The notes: a model not told the origin generated them from the letters alone. A stretch of 64,000 nucleotides of DNA from Candidatus Dadabacteria bacterium UBA1144 (GCA_002311855.1 DCAB01000013.1:15367-79366); one strand, 5' to 3'; shown: positions 33,374 through 42,913, counted from the stretch's first letter. Made by a program: numbers and translations.

Positions 33374-34666
33374 CTAGAATACTTGTGGTCCAACTCCCGC
33401 CATCTTTTCTAGTTTTGCCTTGTATTCATCGAGATCTATTTTGATTCTTGCAACTCCAGTTTCAATAGCTGCCTTGGCTACTGCATGTGATTCCCAAACT
33501 AAGACTCTAGGGTCAAACGGTGATGGCACTATATACTCTTTTCCATATACCAGCTCTTTTCTATTATGTTTAGCTGCTATTTCAGGACCAGCTCCTAACT
33601 TTGCCAATTTAGATAACGCTTGAGATGCTGCTACCTTCATCTCTTCATTTATATTGGTTGCAGCAACATCAAGGGCTCCTCTGAAAATAAAAGGAAATCC
33701 TAAAACGTTATTGACTTGATTTGGATAATCAGTTCTTCCAGTTGCCATGATTATATCTTGTCTTGCTTCGAAAGCTTCTTCGGGTCTTATCTCAGGGTCA
33801 GGATTTGCCATTGCAAAAATTATAGGATTATTTGCCATAGTCAAAACCATTTCTTTTGTAACGACATTTCCAATTGATAGTCCTATAAAGACATCAGCAC
33901 CCTTTAAGATATCCCCCAAAATTCTACATTCAGTATCAACGGCAAACTCTTCTTTCTGTTTGTTCAGATTATCCCTTCCTTTGTAAATTACTCCTTTGCT
34001 ATCACACATTAAGATATTATTTGCATTTGCTCCAAGTGAAACAAAAAAACGAGCACAGGAAATTGCAGATGCTCCCGCTCCATTTACAGCAATTTTAATA
34101 TCCGGCATTTTTTTCTCAATTAATTCAACGGCATTTAAGAGACCTGCTCCAGATATTATGGCCGTACCATGTTGATCATCATGAAAAACTGGGATGTTCA
34201 TTTTTTTTTTCAACTCGTCTTCTATTCTAAAACATTCTGGTGCTTTGATATCTTCCAAGTTGATACCACCAAAAGTAGGCTCCATCAATTCTATCGTTCT
34301 AATCATTTCATCGACATCGGTTGTTTTTAGTTCTATATCAAAAGCATCAACTTGAGCAAATCTTTTAAAAAGAACTGCTTTACCTTCCATTACGGGCTTG
34401 CTAGCTTCCGGACCTAAATTACCTAGACCCAAGATGGCAGTTCCATTTGAAATTACAGCAACCAAATTACCTTTGTTTGTATATTCGTAAACCTTTTCTA
34501 CATCTTTATCTATTTCTTTGCATGGCTCAGCAACCCAAGGTGAATATGCCAACGAGAGTTGATCTTCAGTCTCGGCGGGCTTGGTTACCTGAATTTCAAT
34601 CTTACCTTTAGGAATCCTAGAATGATATTGCAATGCTTCTTCACGTTTTTTAGAATCTTCGCTCAT
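33374..34666 (-). CDS. Malic enzyme (malate dehydrogenase, oxaloacetate-decarboxylating)
   Basis: A 430-residue enzyme converting malate to pyruvate and CO2 with NAD(P). SRIPKGKIEIQ and YTNKGNLVAVISNGTAILGLGNLGP are at the N-terminal catalytic part; PVFHDDQHGTAIISGAGLLNA near 159-179 carries metal ligands; NGAGASAISCARFF near 195 is the dinucleotide loop. It corresponds to the short form without the phosphotransacetylase-like domain of MaeB. GGGG 7 bases before the ATG and an upstream TATAAT give it a conventional leader. Confidence 0.95.
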   Translation of the reverse strand: MSEDSKKREEALQYHSRIPKGKIEIQVTKPAETEDQLSLAYSPWVAEPCKEIDKDVEKVYEYTNKGNLVAVISNGTAILGLGNLGPEASKPVMEGKAVLFKRFAQVDAFDIELKTTDVDEMIRTIELMEPTFGGINLEDIKAPECFRIEDELKKKMNIPVFHDDQHGTAIISGAGLLNAVELIEKKMPDIKIAVNGAGASAISCARFFVSLGANANNILMCDSKGVIYKGRDNLNKQKEEFAVDTECRILGDILKGADVFIGLSIGNVVTKEMVLTMANNPIIFAMANPDPEIRPEEAFEARQDIIMATGRTDYPNQVNNVLGFPFIFRGALDVAATNINEEMKVAASQALSKLAKLGAGPEIAAKHNRKELVYGKEYIVPSPFDPRVLVWESHAVAKAAIETGVARIKIDLDEYKAKLEKMAGVGPQVF

Positions 34667-34696
34667 TTAATGCCCCCAATTATTGTAGGTTTTTCT

Positions 34697-34702
34697 ATTA
34701 TA
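34697..34702 (-). promoter_or_regulatory. Putative -10 element of malic enzyme gene
   Basis: TATAAT on the minus strand, 30 bases before the ATG. Unlike the leaderless set, it leaves room for a leader with a GGGGG ribosome-binding site. Confidence 0.45.
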
Positions 34703-34776
34703 ACTAATATCGAATAATCTATCTAAAAAATATCAGTCTTAATAATACCTGTAAAGAATTACTAATAGTAGGGTTC

Positions 34777-35484
34777 TTAATTGAAAAGACTCATAGTTTT
34801 CTGTATATAAACATTGAGTAAGTATAGCTTGTTTAAATATACCAATACACCAAAAATGATAAGTATAGACGCCATTATGAAATTAAAGTATTTGGTAAAA
34901 ATAGATGATTTATTTAAGGATGTAAGTATATTTTTGTACCCCAGAGATCCCAAAATAAATGGAATACCGAGGCCGAGAGAATAAAACAATAACATGATTG
35001 AAGAATGTTGATAGTTTTTTTCGATTGACGAATATGAAATAATAGAAGCTAGAATAGGGCCAATACAAGGAGTCCATGCGAGGCCAAAACAAATACCAAA
35101 AATAATGGGTTTAGAAATGCCATTTCTCGTAACCATTACCAGATGAAAACTTTTATATATCTTTGGGATTTTTATTATTTGTAAATTAAAAATTCCAAAT
35201 AAAATTATCAAAATTCCAGCCGTTTTTATTAAAATTATTTTGTTTAGATTCAAAAACATTCCTATGGAAGTTGTTGTTAATGCCAAAAGTATAAAGACTA
35301 GAGAAAAAGAGGTAGTAAAAAGCAATGTGTTAAGCAATATTGGATCTAAAACAAACTTTTTTCTATTTGTATTATTCAAACCTAGAGTCGATAGATAAAC
35401 AGGAAATAGTGGTAAAATGCAAGGAGAGAAAAAAGAGATAACCCCTGCAAAAAAAGACAGAAAATATTCATTTAGAAAATTCAT
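34777..35484 (-). CDS. ccdA: Cytochrome c biogenesis protein CcdA (thiol:disulfide transporter)
   Basis: A 235-residue protein with six predicted membrane helices. Helix 1 has FFSPCILPLFPVYLS and helix 4 has FGLAWTPCIGPILASI; the two conserved Pro-Cys motifs form the redox pair that carries electrons across the membrane. No periplasmic DsbD domain is attached. It complements CcmG and CcmH nearby. The gene is divergent from pepA, and the gap contains an 11-bp perfect inverted repeat. Confidence 0.92.
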   Translation of the reverse strand: MNFLNEYFLSFFAGVISFFSPCILPLFPVYLSTLGLNNTNRKKFVLDPILLNTLLFTTSFSLVFILLALTTTSIGMFLNLNKIILIKTAGILIILFGIFNLQIIKIPKIYKSFHLVMVTRNGISKPIIFGICFGLAWTPCIGPILASIISYSSIEKNYQHSSIMLLFYSLGLGIPFILGSLGYKNILTSLNKSSIFTKYFNFIMASILIIFGVLVYLNKLYLLNVYIQKTMSLFN

Positions 35485-35507
35485 TTCTTATGTTCCATAA
35501 ATCTTTT

Positions 35508-35542
35508 TTAATTCAACTTGGTTAGTCGTACAGTTGAATTAA
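35508..35542. repeat. Perfect 11-bp inverted repeat between ccdA and pepA
   Basis: TTAATTCAACT at 35508-35518 is repeated inverted at 35532-35542, with 13 bases between. Neither side is followed by a T-run in a position that would make an intrinsic terminator for a neighbouring gene. It is placed upstream of the pepA promoter and inside the ccdA leader, so an operator is more likely. Confidence 0.5.
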
Positions 35543-35578
35543 GACGCATCTTAATTATACAGATTATCCAACATTAGT

Positions 35579-35584
35579 TATAAT
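35579..35584 (+). promoter_or_regulatory. Putative -10 element of leaderless pepA
   Basis: TATAAT ends 6 bases before the GTG start at 35591. TATACA sits 17 bases upstream at 35556-35561 as a plausible -35. Confidence 0.6.
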
Positions 35585-35590
35585 GAATGG

Positions 35591-37066
35591 GTGTTGTTAG
35601 AATTCAACAAATCAAACACAGATTCAATGTCTGGAAATCTGTATGTTCCTCTATTTAGTGATTCTCTAAAAAATTTAATATCACTCCAAAAAATGTTGAA
35701 TTTTAATATCTCAAAAAAACTCAATTCTTATAAATTTGAAGCAACAATAATGGAAAAATTATCTCTAGACTCAATTGAGGGTAGTAATCTATCAAATATT
35801 ACCTTCATTGGACTTGGAGCAAAAAAAGACATCAATGAGGAAAGGGTATTTAAAGTTTTTTCTTGCATAACTTATGGCGAAACACAAAAAAAATATAGAA
35901 TTAAAGAAAATACCATTTTATATCCTAATAATTTTGGTACCAACCTGGTATTTTCATCAATCAACGGTCTCAACAATGGCCATTATGTTTATGACAAATA
36001 TAAAACCAAGAAGAGTAATATTTCAGATCTTTCTATTAATCTAATTGTCAAGAAAATAAGTGCCTCGACTTTAAAAAAATTAATTGATAAATCAAGTAAA
36101 ATATTTGCCGGCGTTAATCTAACTAAGAATCTTGTAAACGAACAACCATTTGTTCTAACTCCTAGTGTGTTAGCTAATTTTGGAAAAAATATCTCTAGGC
36201 ACCCTAATATAAGTTGTAGAGTATTCAACAAAAAAGAGATATTAAAAAGAAAGATGATGGCCATTTGGGACGTAGGTAAAGGTAGCACCAATGAACCTAG
36301 ATTTGTTCATCTGAGATATAAATCTAAAAAAATATCTAAATCTGCTAACAAAATTGCAATAATTGGAAAAGGAGTAACCTACGATACTGGTGGGTTATCC
36401 TTGAAGCCAGCAGATTATATGCTAACCATGAAAATGGATATGGCAGGAGCTGGATGCGTATTGGGAGTTTTCGAAGCACTAGGCCAAATACAGCCAAAGA
36501 ATATCGAAGTACACGGTCTTATCCCGTCAGTCGAAAATATGCCAGGACCAAATGCCTATAAACCTGATGATGTGGTTCAAGGATTAAGTAAGAAAACCAT
36601 TGAAATTATTAATACCGATGCCGAAGGTAGGGTTATTCTCTCCGATGCAATCGAATATGCAAATAGATTGAAAGTTGACGAAATGGTTGACCTTGCTACC
36701 CTAACTGGTGCTTGCATGGTTGCCTTGGGTAATTATACGGCTGGCTTGTTCTCGAACAACAAAAGATTGACGAACAAATTACTTAATGCTTCAAAAAATG
36801 TTGGTGAGAAATTGTGGCAATTACCTCTTGATGATGAATTAAGGCAAGACATAGACAGTCAAATTGCTGATATAAAAAATGCAGCTTCGACAAGATATGG
36901 AGGCGCGATAACTGCTGCTATGTTTCTAGAATTTTTCGTAAAGGACATTCCATGGTCTCACATAGATATTGCTGGTCCTGCATATATTGACAAAAAAAGA
37001 GGTTGGATAGCCACTGGCTCAACCGGATATGGAGTTAGGACAATATTGAATTATCTTGGTATTTGA
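35591..37066 (+). CDS. pepA: Leucyl (cytosol) aminopeptidase, M17 family
   Basis: A 491-residue two-metal exopeptidase that releases N-terminal residues from peptides. The C-terminal catalytic domain has GKGVTYDTGGLSLKP near 259-273, MKMDMAGAG with a metal Asp, and the signature NTDAEGRVILSDA near 338-350. The N-terminal half is divergent, as is usual. The start is GTG at 35591, 6 bases after TATAAT; a TTG directly after it is an alternative. The end overlaps the convergent ilvE by 16 bases. Confidence 0.94.
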   Translation: MLLEFNKSNTDSMSGNLYVPLFSDSLKNLISLQKMLNFNISKKLNSYKFEATIMEKLSLDSIEGSNLSNITFIGLGAKKDINEERVFKVFSCITYGETQKKYRIKENTILYPNNFGTNLVFSSINGLNNGHYVYDKYKTKKSNISDLSINLIVKKISASTLKKLIDKSSKIFAGVNLTKNLVNEQPFVLTPSVLANFGKNISRHPNISCRVFNKKEILKRKMMAIWDVGKGSTNEPRFVHLRYKSKKISKSANKIAIIGKGVTYDTGGLSLKPADYMLTMKMDMAGAGCVLGVFEALGQIQPKNIEVHGLIPSVENMPGPNAYKPDDVVQGLSKKTIEIINTDAEGRVILSDAIEYANRLKVDEMVDLATLTGACMVALGNYTAGLFSNNKRLTNKLLNASKNVGEKLWQLPLDDELRQDIDSQIADIKNAASTRYGGAITAAMFLEFFVKDIPWSHIDIAGPAYIDKKRGWIATGSTGYGVRTILNYLGI

Positions 37067-37974
37067 ACAGTTGTTCGCCAATGTTGATATTTGTCATTGA
37101 TTCCTTTTGTTATGTCCGAATATTCTTTTTGAATTAGTTTTGTAATTTTTCCTGGCTTTCCTTTGCCGATTATTCTATGGTCTACTTCTCTTACCGGTGT
37201 AATTTCCGCGGCAGTACCCGATAAAAAGACTTCATCAGAAATGTATAATTCGTCTCTGGTAAATTTCTGCTCTTTGATGCTTATATTGCGATCTTTACAA
37301 ATATTAAATACGCAGTCCCTAGTTATGCCTTCAAGTATCGTAGAGGTGGGTGTGGTTTTTATTTCTCCATTTCTAACTATGTATATATTTTCGCCAGTTC
37401 CTTCAGATACGTATCCATTATCATCTAGCATTAGTGCTTCATCGTATCCAAGCCGAATTGCTTCTTGTTTGGCAAAAACAGAATTTATATAATTGCCTGA
37501 TATTTTTGATTTTGTCATGAAGGAATTTACACTCATTCGCGAGAAAGAAGATATTTTTGCTCTAATGCCTTTCGATATACCATCATCACCAAGATAGGTT
37601 CCCCATTTGAAAGCTGCGATTATCACATTTATTTTGTTTGATTTAGGGTTTATTCCCATGGACCCTTCTCCCACGAAAGCAAGGGGTCTAATGTAGCAGT
37701 ACTTTAGTTTGTTTTTTTTTAACAAATCTATCGTTGCTTTTTCTAATTCGTTTTGCTTGAAAGGCAATTTAAATGAAGCTACCTTAGCTGAATTGTAAAA
37801 ACGATCGTAGTGTTCTTTGAGTCTAAAGATATAGGATTGTTTCTTGTTAGAATAGGCTCTAATGCCTTCAAATATACCAGTTCCATAATGGAGACCATGA
37901 CTTAGAACATGAGCGGTAGCCTTTTCCCACAGAACAAATTTACCGTTGTACCAAATATATTTAGATTTTTTCAT
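37051..37974 (-). CDS. ilvE: Branched-chain-amino-acid aminotransferase
   Basis: A fold-type IV PLP enzyme that makes valine, leucine and isoleucine from their keto acids. YIWYNGKFVLWEKATAHVLSHGLHYGTGIFEGIRAY is near the N-terminus (first part given by its ends), the PLP lysine is Lys157 in SKISGNY, and EALMLDDNGYVSEGTGENI follows. Choosing the ATG at 37974 gives 307 residues, the family norm; the frame is open for 16 more codons. A TATTAT 8 bases before this ATG is compatible with a leaderless transcript. Confidence 0.94.
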   Translation of the reverse strand: MKKSKYIWYNGKFVLWEKATAHVLSHGLHYGTGIFEGIRAYSNKKQSYIFRLKEHYDRFYNSAKVASFKLPFKQNELEKATIDLLKKNKLKYCYIRPLAFVGEGSMGINPKSNKINVIIAAFKWGTYLGDDGISKGIRAKISSFSRMSVNSFMTKSKISGNYINSVFAKQEAIRLGYDEALMLDDNGYVSEGTGENIYIVRNGEIKTTPTSTILEGITRDCVFNICKDRNISIKEQKFTRDELYISDEVFLSGTAAEITPVREVDHRIIGKGKPGKITKLIQKEYSDITKGINDKYQHWRTTVQIPR

Positions 37975-38049
37975 ACCAAAAAATAATACATCATATTTTC
38001 TTACAATTAATATAATTGTCAAGTTGAGATAATTTCGCTTGTTATATGT

Positions 38050-38055
38050 TATTTT
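38050..38055 (+). promoter_or_regulatory. Putative -10 element of glycosyltransferase gene
   Basis: TATTTT ends 7 bases before the ATG at 38063. No Shine-Dalgarno sequence is visible. Confidence 0.35.
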
Positions 38056-38062
38056 GTTCTAA

Positions 38063-39253
38063 ATGAAAGAAAACATACTTTTTATCAACCACTCAATCAG
38101 AGATGGCGGGCCAGGAAGAAGTTTGTTGTATCTTCTAAAACATTTTGATTTCAAAAATTTCAATGTTCATGTTCTACTGCCTTCCAGAAACGTTTTCTCC
38201 GAAAACATAGAGAAAGAGGGCCTGCAAATAAATCAGATTTTCAACCATAATTTTCCAGAAAATTTAAAAAAACAAAATTTTAATATAAATAATAATAGAA
38301 TAAACCTACTTCCGTTGGATATATTGATAAATATATTTAGATTAATTTATCTTTTGTTTTCCTTTAGAAGTACTCTAAAAAAAAATAAGATCGATGTAAT
38401 TTACTGTAATGGAACTTTAGCGAAATTTTTTGGCGCTCTATTGGGAACTATATATTCAACAAAGGTAATTTGGCATGTAAGAAATATCCAACAAAATTTC
38501 ATATTAAAATATCTAATCAATAAGTTTTCAGAGTATGATTGTGTCAAAAAAATAATTTGTGTATCAATCGCAACACAGAATCAGTTTAAATCAAACAATA
38601 AAACCGTCGTTATTAATAATGGAATTGACACCGAAGAATATAATTTATCTAGAGTTGAAAAATTATTAAGAAAAGAATATGCAATCCCTAGTGAAAAAAT
38701 AATAATTGGAACTGCTGGAAGAGTAGTTCCAAGAAAAAATTTTGATCATTTTATAAATATCGGAATTGAAATATGCAAGAAATACAAGAAAGACTGTGTA
38801 TTTGTTCTAGTAGGCGATACCCCATTTTATTTTAAGCAATCACTAATAGAGAATCTTAAATCAATGACTAAAAAAGCTAATTTAGAGTCAAAATTTATAT
38901 TCACAGGATATAAAAATAAGGTAGAGTCCTATATCGCGGATTTTGATATATTTTTTATTCCCTCAATGTACGAGGACCCCTTTCCTCGCGTCGTAATCGA
39001 ATCGATGGCTCTAAGCAAACCTATCATTGGATACAGAATAGGTGGCATTGGGGAAACCATAGATGATGGCATCAACGGATATTCCTTTAATTTAAAGGAT
39101 AACAATCTAATTGAAAAAATTATTGAACTTATAGAAGATAAAGAACTCAGACTTAAGATGTCATTTGAATCAAGAAAAAAATCAGTTAATCAATATGATT
39201 CCAGGGTGATAGCTAGCAAAATAATTTCAGAAATTAAGTCACTCAGATCGTGA
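38063..39253 (+). CDS. Glycosyltransferase family 4 protein
   Basis: A 396-residue GT-B fold enzyme. INHSIRDGGPGRSLLYLL near 8-25 is the N-terminal glycine loop; GTAGRVVPRKNFDHFI near 218-233 and EDPFPRVVIESMALSKPIIGYRIGGIGETI near 309-338 are the retaining GT4 nucleotide-sugar region with the E-x7-E type pattern. It probably builds a cell-surface polysaccharide or lipopolysaccharide, but the donor and acceptor are unknown. It stands alone among unrelated genes; the tail overlaps der by 15 bases. Confidence 0.9.
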   Translation: MKENILFINHSIRDGGPGRSLLYLLKHFDFKNFNVHVLLPSRNVFSENIEKEGLQINQIFNHNFPENLKKQNFNINNNRINLLPLDILINIFRLIYLLFSFRSTLKKNKIDVIYCNGTLAKFFGALLGTIYSTKVIWHVRNIQQNFILKYLINKFSEYDCVKKIICVSIATQNQFKSNNKTVVINNGIDTEEYNLSRVEKLLRKEYAIPSEKIIIGTAGRVVPRKNFDHFINIGIEICKKYKKDCVFVLVGDTPFYFKQSLIENLKSMTKKANLESKFIFTGYKNKVESYIADFDIFFIPSMYEDPFPRVVIESMALSKPIIGYRIGGIGETIDDGINGYSFNLKDNNLIEKIIELIEDKELRLKMSFESRKKSVNQYDSRVIASKIISEIKSLRS

Positions 39254-40561
39254 AGTTTTGTAGCTTATTTTGAGGCTTATTCCGACCAAGTTGAATTCTT
39301 TTCTTATTGATCTTTCGATAAATTTTCTGTAAGCTTTGGAAATTTTTTTTGCAAAATTAACAAATAAAACAAAGGAAATAAATTTAGAATTTATTTGAGT
39401 GGCATAGTAAAGCTTTAGTCTTCTTCCTTTATCAATTGGTGCTGGGGATTTGTCGATAAGAACTTGTAGAAACTTATTCAATTTATTCGTATTAACTTTT
39501 ATTTTCAAGCCTTTGTATATTTCATCAATTAATTTGTAAATTGTATCTACATTTTTAGATTTCAAAGCTGAGATAAGAACCGTCTGAGCATAATTGATTT
39601 CAGGTAAACTTCCAAGAATTCTCTCACTTATGTTTTTTTCATCTCTAATATTATTTGGTATCAAATCAGATTTATTTATTGCTAGGATAATTCCTTTATT
39701 GTTTTTCTTTATCAATGATGATATTTTTGAATCTTGATTAGTGGGGCCATATTGAGAATCAATTATTAGAATCACAATATCAGACTTCTCTATCGTATCA
39801 ACTGCCCTGTTTGTAGAGTAGTACTCCATATCGTCGCTTATTTTAGATTTTCTTCTCAGTCCTGCAGTATCGATAAACAAATAATCCTTATTCCATCTAT
39901 TAATTTTTAGATTGACACTATCTCTAGTCGTACCTGGAATCTTACTTACAATCGAGATCGTTTCTTTCGCAAGAGAATTAATCAGAGTTGATTTACCAGC
40001 ATTTGGTTTTCCAACAATTGCGATTTTTGGTATTGCATTATTCCTCTCTACAAGATTTGCCGGTAGATTGCTAAAATTATTATTAATATATTCTCTTATG
40101 GTTCGCACATTTCTGTTATGTTCAGCTGCAACTTGTATGAATTTTTTAATACCAAGTTTGTAAAATTCCGAGATATTTTCACCAGCCTCCTTGGTATCAA
40201 TTTTGTTGATGACTGCTACATATTTTTTCTTTTTCTCTCTGATTATTTTTAATATTTCTCTGTCTTCATTATAAAATCCGCTTTTACCATCAAGAAGAAA
40301 TATTATAAAATCTGATTTTTTTATTGTTTCTAATATTTTTTCTTTTATAAGGGTAGGGTAATGATCCTTCTCGTTGTCGAACCCTCCAGAATCAACTAGA
40401 TAAAAGGTCTTATCTCCAACAACTAAATCCTCTTTGATTATATCTCTTGTACTACCAGGATGGCTAAAAACAATGGATTTTCTTCTGCCTAATAAACGAT
40501 TAAATAAAGTAGATTTTCCAACATTTGGTCTACCAACGATTGATATTAGTGGTATCATCAA
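39239..40561 (-). CDS. der: Ribosome assembly GTPase Der (EngA)
   Basis: A 440-residue protein with two GTPase domains in tandem, needed for 50S maturation. First domain: GRPNVGKSTLFNRL near 9-22 and VDSGGF; second domain: GKPNAGKSTLINSL near 184-197 and DTAGLRRKSK with a KH-like domain at the end. Two Met codons open the frame; either may be the start. It is divergent from ybeY with only 4 bases between start codons. Confidence 0.97.
   Translation of the reverse strand: MMIPLISIVGRPNVGKSTLFNRLLGRRKSIVFSHPGSTRDIIKEDLVVGDKTFYLVDSGGFDNEKDHYPTLIKEKILETIKKSDFIIFLLDGKSGFYNEDREILKIIREKKKKYVAVINKIDTKEAGENISEFYKLGIKKFIQVAAEHNRNVRTIREYINNNFSNLPANLVERNNAIPKIAIVGKPNAGKSTLINSLAKETISIVSKIPGTTRDSVNLKINRWNKDYLFIDTAGLRRKSKISDDMEYYSTNRAVDTIEKSDIVILIIDSQYGPTNQDSKISSLIKKNNKGIILAINKSDLIPNNIRDEKNISERILGSLPEINYAQTVLISALKSKNVDTIYKLIDEIYKGLKIKVNTNKLNKFLQVLIDKSPAPIDKGRRLKLYYATQINSKFISFVLFVNFAKKISKAYRKFIERSIRKEFNLVGISLKISYKTSRSE
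40553..40558 (+). promoter_or_regulatory. Putative -10 element of leaderless ybeY
   Basis: TATCAT lies inside the first codons of der on the opposite strand and ends 7 bases before the ybeY ATG. The whole promoter would be within the divergent gene. Confidence 0.4.
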
Positions 40562-40565
40562 CTCA

Positions 40566-40985
40566 ATGCCTCTGTATTTTTACGATTCTAATTTCTATAC
40601 TAAAAAGTTAAATAAATCAATTTTTAAGAACATCCTTCTCAAAACAATGAAGTATTTACGAATTGATAAAAAAACAATCCAAATATCCTTCGTATCTGAC
40701 TATATGATGAAAAAAATTAACTACCAATATAGAAATATTAATAAATCCACAGATGTTTTATCTTTTAGATACAATGAGTCCAATTTTAAATTAATTGGAG
40801 AAATCTTGATTTCAATAAAGCAGGTGGAAAAAAATTGCAAAAAAAATAGGAATTCATTACTTAGGGAGACAACAATTATGTGCATTCACGGAATTTTGCA
40901 TTTACTAGGATACAATCATCAAACTGAAGTAGATAAAAAAATTATGTTTAATCTACAAGAAAAGATTTATAAAAAATATTTTTAA
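40566..40985 (+). CDS. ybeY: Endoribonuclease YbeY
   Basis: A 139-residue zinc-dependent RNase that helps 16S rRNA 3'-end maturation and ribosome quality control. The catalytic motif HGILHLLGYNH near 110-120 matches H-G-x-L-H-L-x-G-Y-D-H, and NINKSTDVLSFRY near 59-71 precedes it. The ATG at 40566 begins a normal-length protein; the frame runs upstream through the der start region, which is taken as chance. Its last 4 bases overlap scpB. Confidence 0.93.
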   Translation: MPLYFYDSNFYTKKLNKSIFKNILLKTMKYLRIDKKTIQISFVSDYMMKKINYQYRNINKSTDVLSFRYNESNFKLIGEILISIKQVEKNCKKNRNSLLRETTIMCIHGILHLLGYNHQTEVDKKIMFNLQEKIYKKYF

Positions 40986-41527
40986 TTATTTTTTTCTTCA
41001 CTTTTTGTAATCGAATCATAATGATCGAACTCTTCAATATCAGGGAGATCCATTAAAACATCTAGGCTGAATACTGCCAAGAACTCATTGGTCGTTGAAT
41101 AAAGGTATGGTTTTCCGGGAACTTCTTTCTCTCCTGTAATTTTTATTAACTCCTTTTCAAGTAAGACGTTCATTACACCGATTGAATCAACACCTCTTAT
41201 TTTATCAATTTCAATCTTTGTAGTCGGTTGCTTCTTAGCAACGATTCCTAGAACTTCTAAGGCTGCTCTACTTAATTTAAAAGGTTTTTTATTGATAAAT
41301 TGTGTTAACAAATCTTTGTATGATTCTTCAGTTCTAAATTGATATCCACCGCTTACTTTGTGAATCTTTATTGATAATTTCATTTTTTCCCACTCATCAA
41401 TTAATTCATTGATAAGTGGTTCACATTTATCAATTTTTATTGTTAAAAAAGTTGCTATTTCTTTCATGGTTATAGGAGTTTCCGATATGAAGATTAAAGC
41501 CTCGATTTTTCTTTTTAAATTATGCAT
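40982..41527 (-). CDS. scpB: Segregation and condensation protein B
   Basis: A 181-residue winged-helix protein that binds ScpA in the SMC condensin complex. RKIEALIFISETPITMKEIATFL at the start, GGYQFRTEESYKDLL near 62, and ALEVLGIVAKKQPTTKIEIDKIRGVDSIGVMNVLLEK near 87-123 fit the family. It follows scpA by 1 base. The C-terminal tail is acidic. smc is not in the window. Confidence 0.95.
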   Translation of the reverse strand: MHNLKRKIEALIFISETPITMKEIATFLTIKIDKCEPLINELIDEWEKMKLSIKIHKVSGGYQFRTEESYKDLLTQFINKKPFKLSRAALEVLGIVAKKQPTTKIEIDKIRGVDSIGVMNVLLEKELIKITGEKEVPGKPYLYSTTNEFLAVFSLDVLMDLPDIEEFDHYDSITKSEEKNN

Positions 41528-41528
41528 T

Positions 41529-42266
41529 TTACGCCTCTCTGATAAAAAATTCCAAATCTCCTATATCTTTTCCTGTAAAATCAATCATTGAATCATTAAT
41601 CATCTCCAATATGATTAAAAACGATACGATTATGTTGTCTTTGGATAAATTCTCTACAAATATTTCCGTAAACTTAAGCTTCTTTTTTATTTGAAATAAA
41701 TTTTCTATTTCCTTTCTCCTTTGAACCTGATCAATAACTTCTTGCTCAAATTCTATATCCGGTATTTCACTATATCTTTGTAATTTTAATAAATTTTTAA
41801 CAACGGTAACAAGCTTCCAGATATCAGTCGTTTCAAGCTCCCATATGGTTTCTGTTCTTAGAGAATTATCAAACGATTTTTTAAATGTATCCCTACCTAA
41901 TATAGTTCTTTGATTTAAATTTTCAGAAAGAGCCCTATATTTTTTGTATTCCTTTAACATTTCAATAAGATTAAGGTCAGATTCGTCTTCTATTGATTCT
42001 TCTTTCTCTTCTTCAGGTAATAATGATCTAGACTTAATTCTTCCTAATTCCGCAGCAATGACCATGTAGTCACCTATATTATCAAAATCAAATTCTTTTA
42101 ATAATTCCACATATTCTAAATATTGTTCTGTTATTTTAGCAAGTGAAAGTTCGTATATGTCTAAATCGTTTTCTCTTATTAACGTTAACAAAAGATCAAG
42201 CGGGCCTTCAAATATATCAAGTCTGACTTTATCGAAAGGCTCTACTCTTGATTCACTATATTCCAT
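41529..42266 (-). CDS. scpA: Segregation and condensation protein A (kleisin)
   Basis: A 245-residue kleisin that bridges the heads of SMC. VRLDIFEGPLDLLLTLIRENDLDIYELSLAKITEQYLEYVE at the N-terminus is diagnostic (ends named), followed by DYMVIAAELGRIKSRSLLP. The C-terminal winged helix is recognisable in VENLSKDNIIVSFLIILEMI. It begins 3 bases after the M50 gene. Confidence 0.95.
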   Translation of the reverse strand: MEYSESRVEPFDKVRLDIFEGPLDLLLTLIRENDLDIYELSLAKITEQYLEYVELLKEFDFDNIGDYMVIAAELGRIKSRSLLPEEEKEESIEDESDLNLIEMLKEYKKYRALSENLNQRTILGRDTFKKSFDNSLRTETIWELETTDIWKLVTVVKNLLKLQRYSEIPDIEFEQEVIDQVQRRKEIENLFQIKKKLKFTEIFVENLSKDNIIVSFLIILEMINDSMIDFTGKDIGDLEFFIREA

Positions 42267-42269
42267 GAT

Positions 42270-42911
42270 TCACCAAATAGGATTTTGTATTAATAGTAGA
42301 AAAATGAATTTTACTGGAGCGATAAAAATATCAGAGTGCCCCCAAGCTATATAAAATATTAATATTATAAAAATAAATACAAACCTACTTGAGTATCTAG
42401 AATAAGAATCCGCGAGTTTGTCAGGCAGAAGACTATAAATTATATTTCCCCCATCCAGAGGGGGGATGGGCAACAAGTTAAAAACTCCTAGGACAACATT
42501 CAAGAAAACCATAATTACAATAAATTGTGATAAAAGACTCGGACCCATTGATGTTCCATAGTCATTTGATAAACCAAATAAATTAAAAAGTAAAGAAAAA
42601 AATAATGCGATAATGAAATTCGATATAGGGCCAGCAAGAGCAACAATATAGAGGCTCTTTCTCCCCCTTGATAGATTCTGAACCATTATTGGCACTGGTT
42701 TTGCCCATCCAAAACCTATGGATAACAACATCAGAGTTCCTATTAAATCTAGATGTTTAAGCGGGTTAAGCGTAAGTCTTCCTTGCCTTTTTGCTGTTCT
42801 ATCTCCTAACATGAGAGCCGCTAAACCGTGACTATATTCATGGACACTTAATGAAAATAAGATGATAGGGAGAACAAGTAATAATTGTTCAAAGGTCAAT
42901 CTGAATATCAA
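42270..42911 (-). CDS. Site-2 protease family (M50) membrane metalloprotease
   Basis: A 213-residue protein with several membrane helices. HEYSHGLAALMLGD near 24-37 holds the zinc HExxH, and NLLPIPPLDGGNII near 144-157 holds the third ligand region (NxxPxPPLDGG). Members cut substrates inside the membrane. The start is TTG with GAGGA overlapping the end of the recombinase gene. It sits just upstream of scpA, an arrangement seen in many deltaproteobacteria and Firmicutes. The substrate is unknown. Confidence 0.92.
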   Translation of the reverse strand: MIFRLTFEQLLLVLPIILFSLSVHEYSHGLAALMLGDRTAKRQGRLTLNPLKHLDLIGTLMLLSIGFGWAKPVPIMVQNLSRGRKSLYIVALAGPISNFIIALFFSLLFNLFGLSNDYGTSMGPSLLSQFIVIMVFLNVVLGVFNLLPIPPLDGGNIIYSLLPDKLADSYSRYSSRFVFIFIILIFYIAWGHSDIFIAPVKFIFLLLIQNPIW

Positions 42912-42913
42912 AT

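Noticed and set aside
37975..38022. Longer ilvE protein with 16 extra residues
   Set aside because: The family start and length fit the ATG at 37974.
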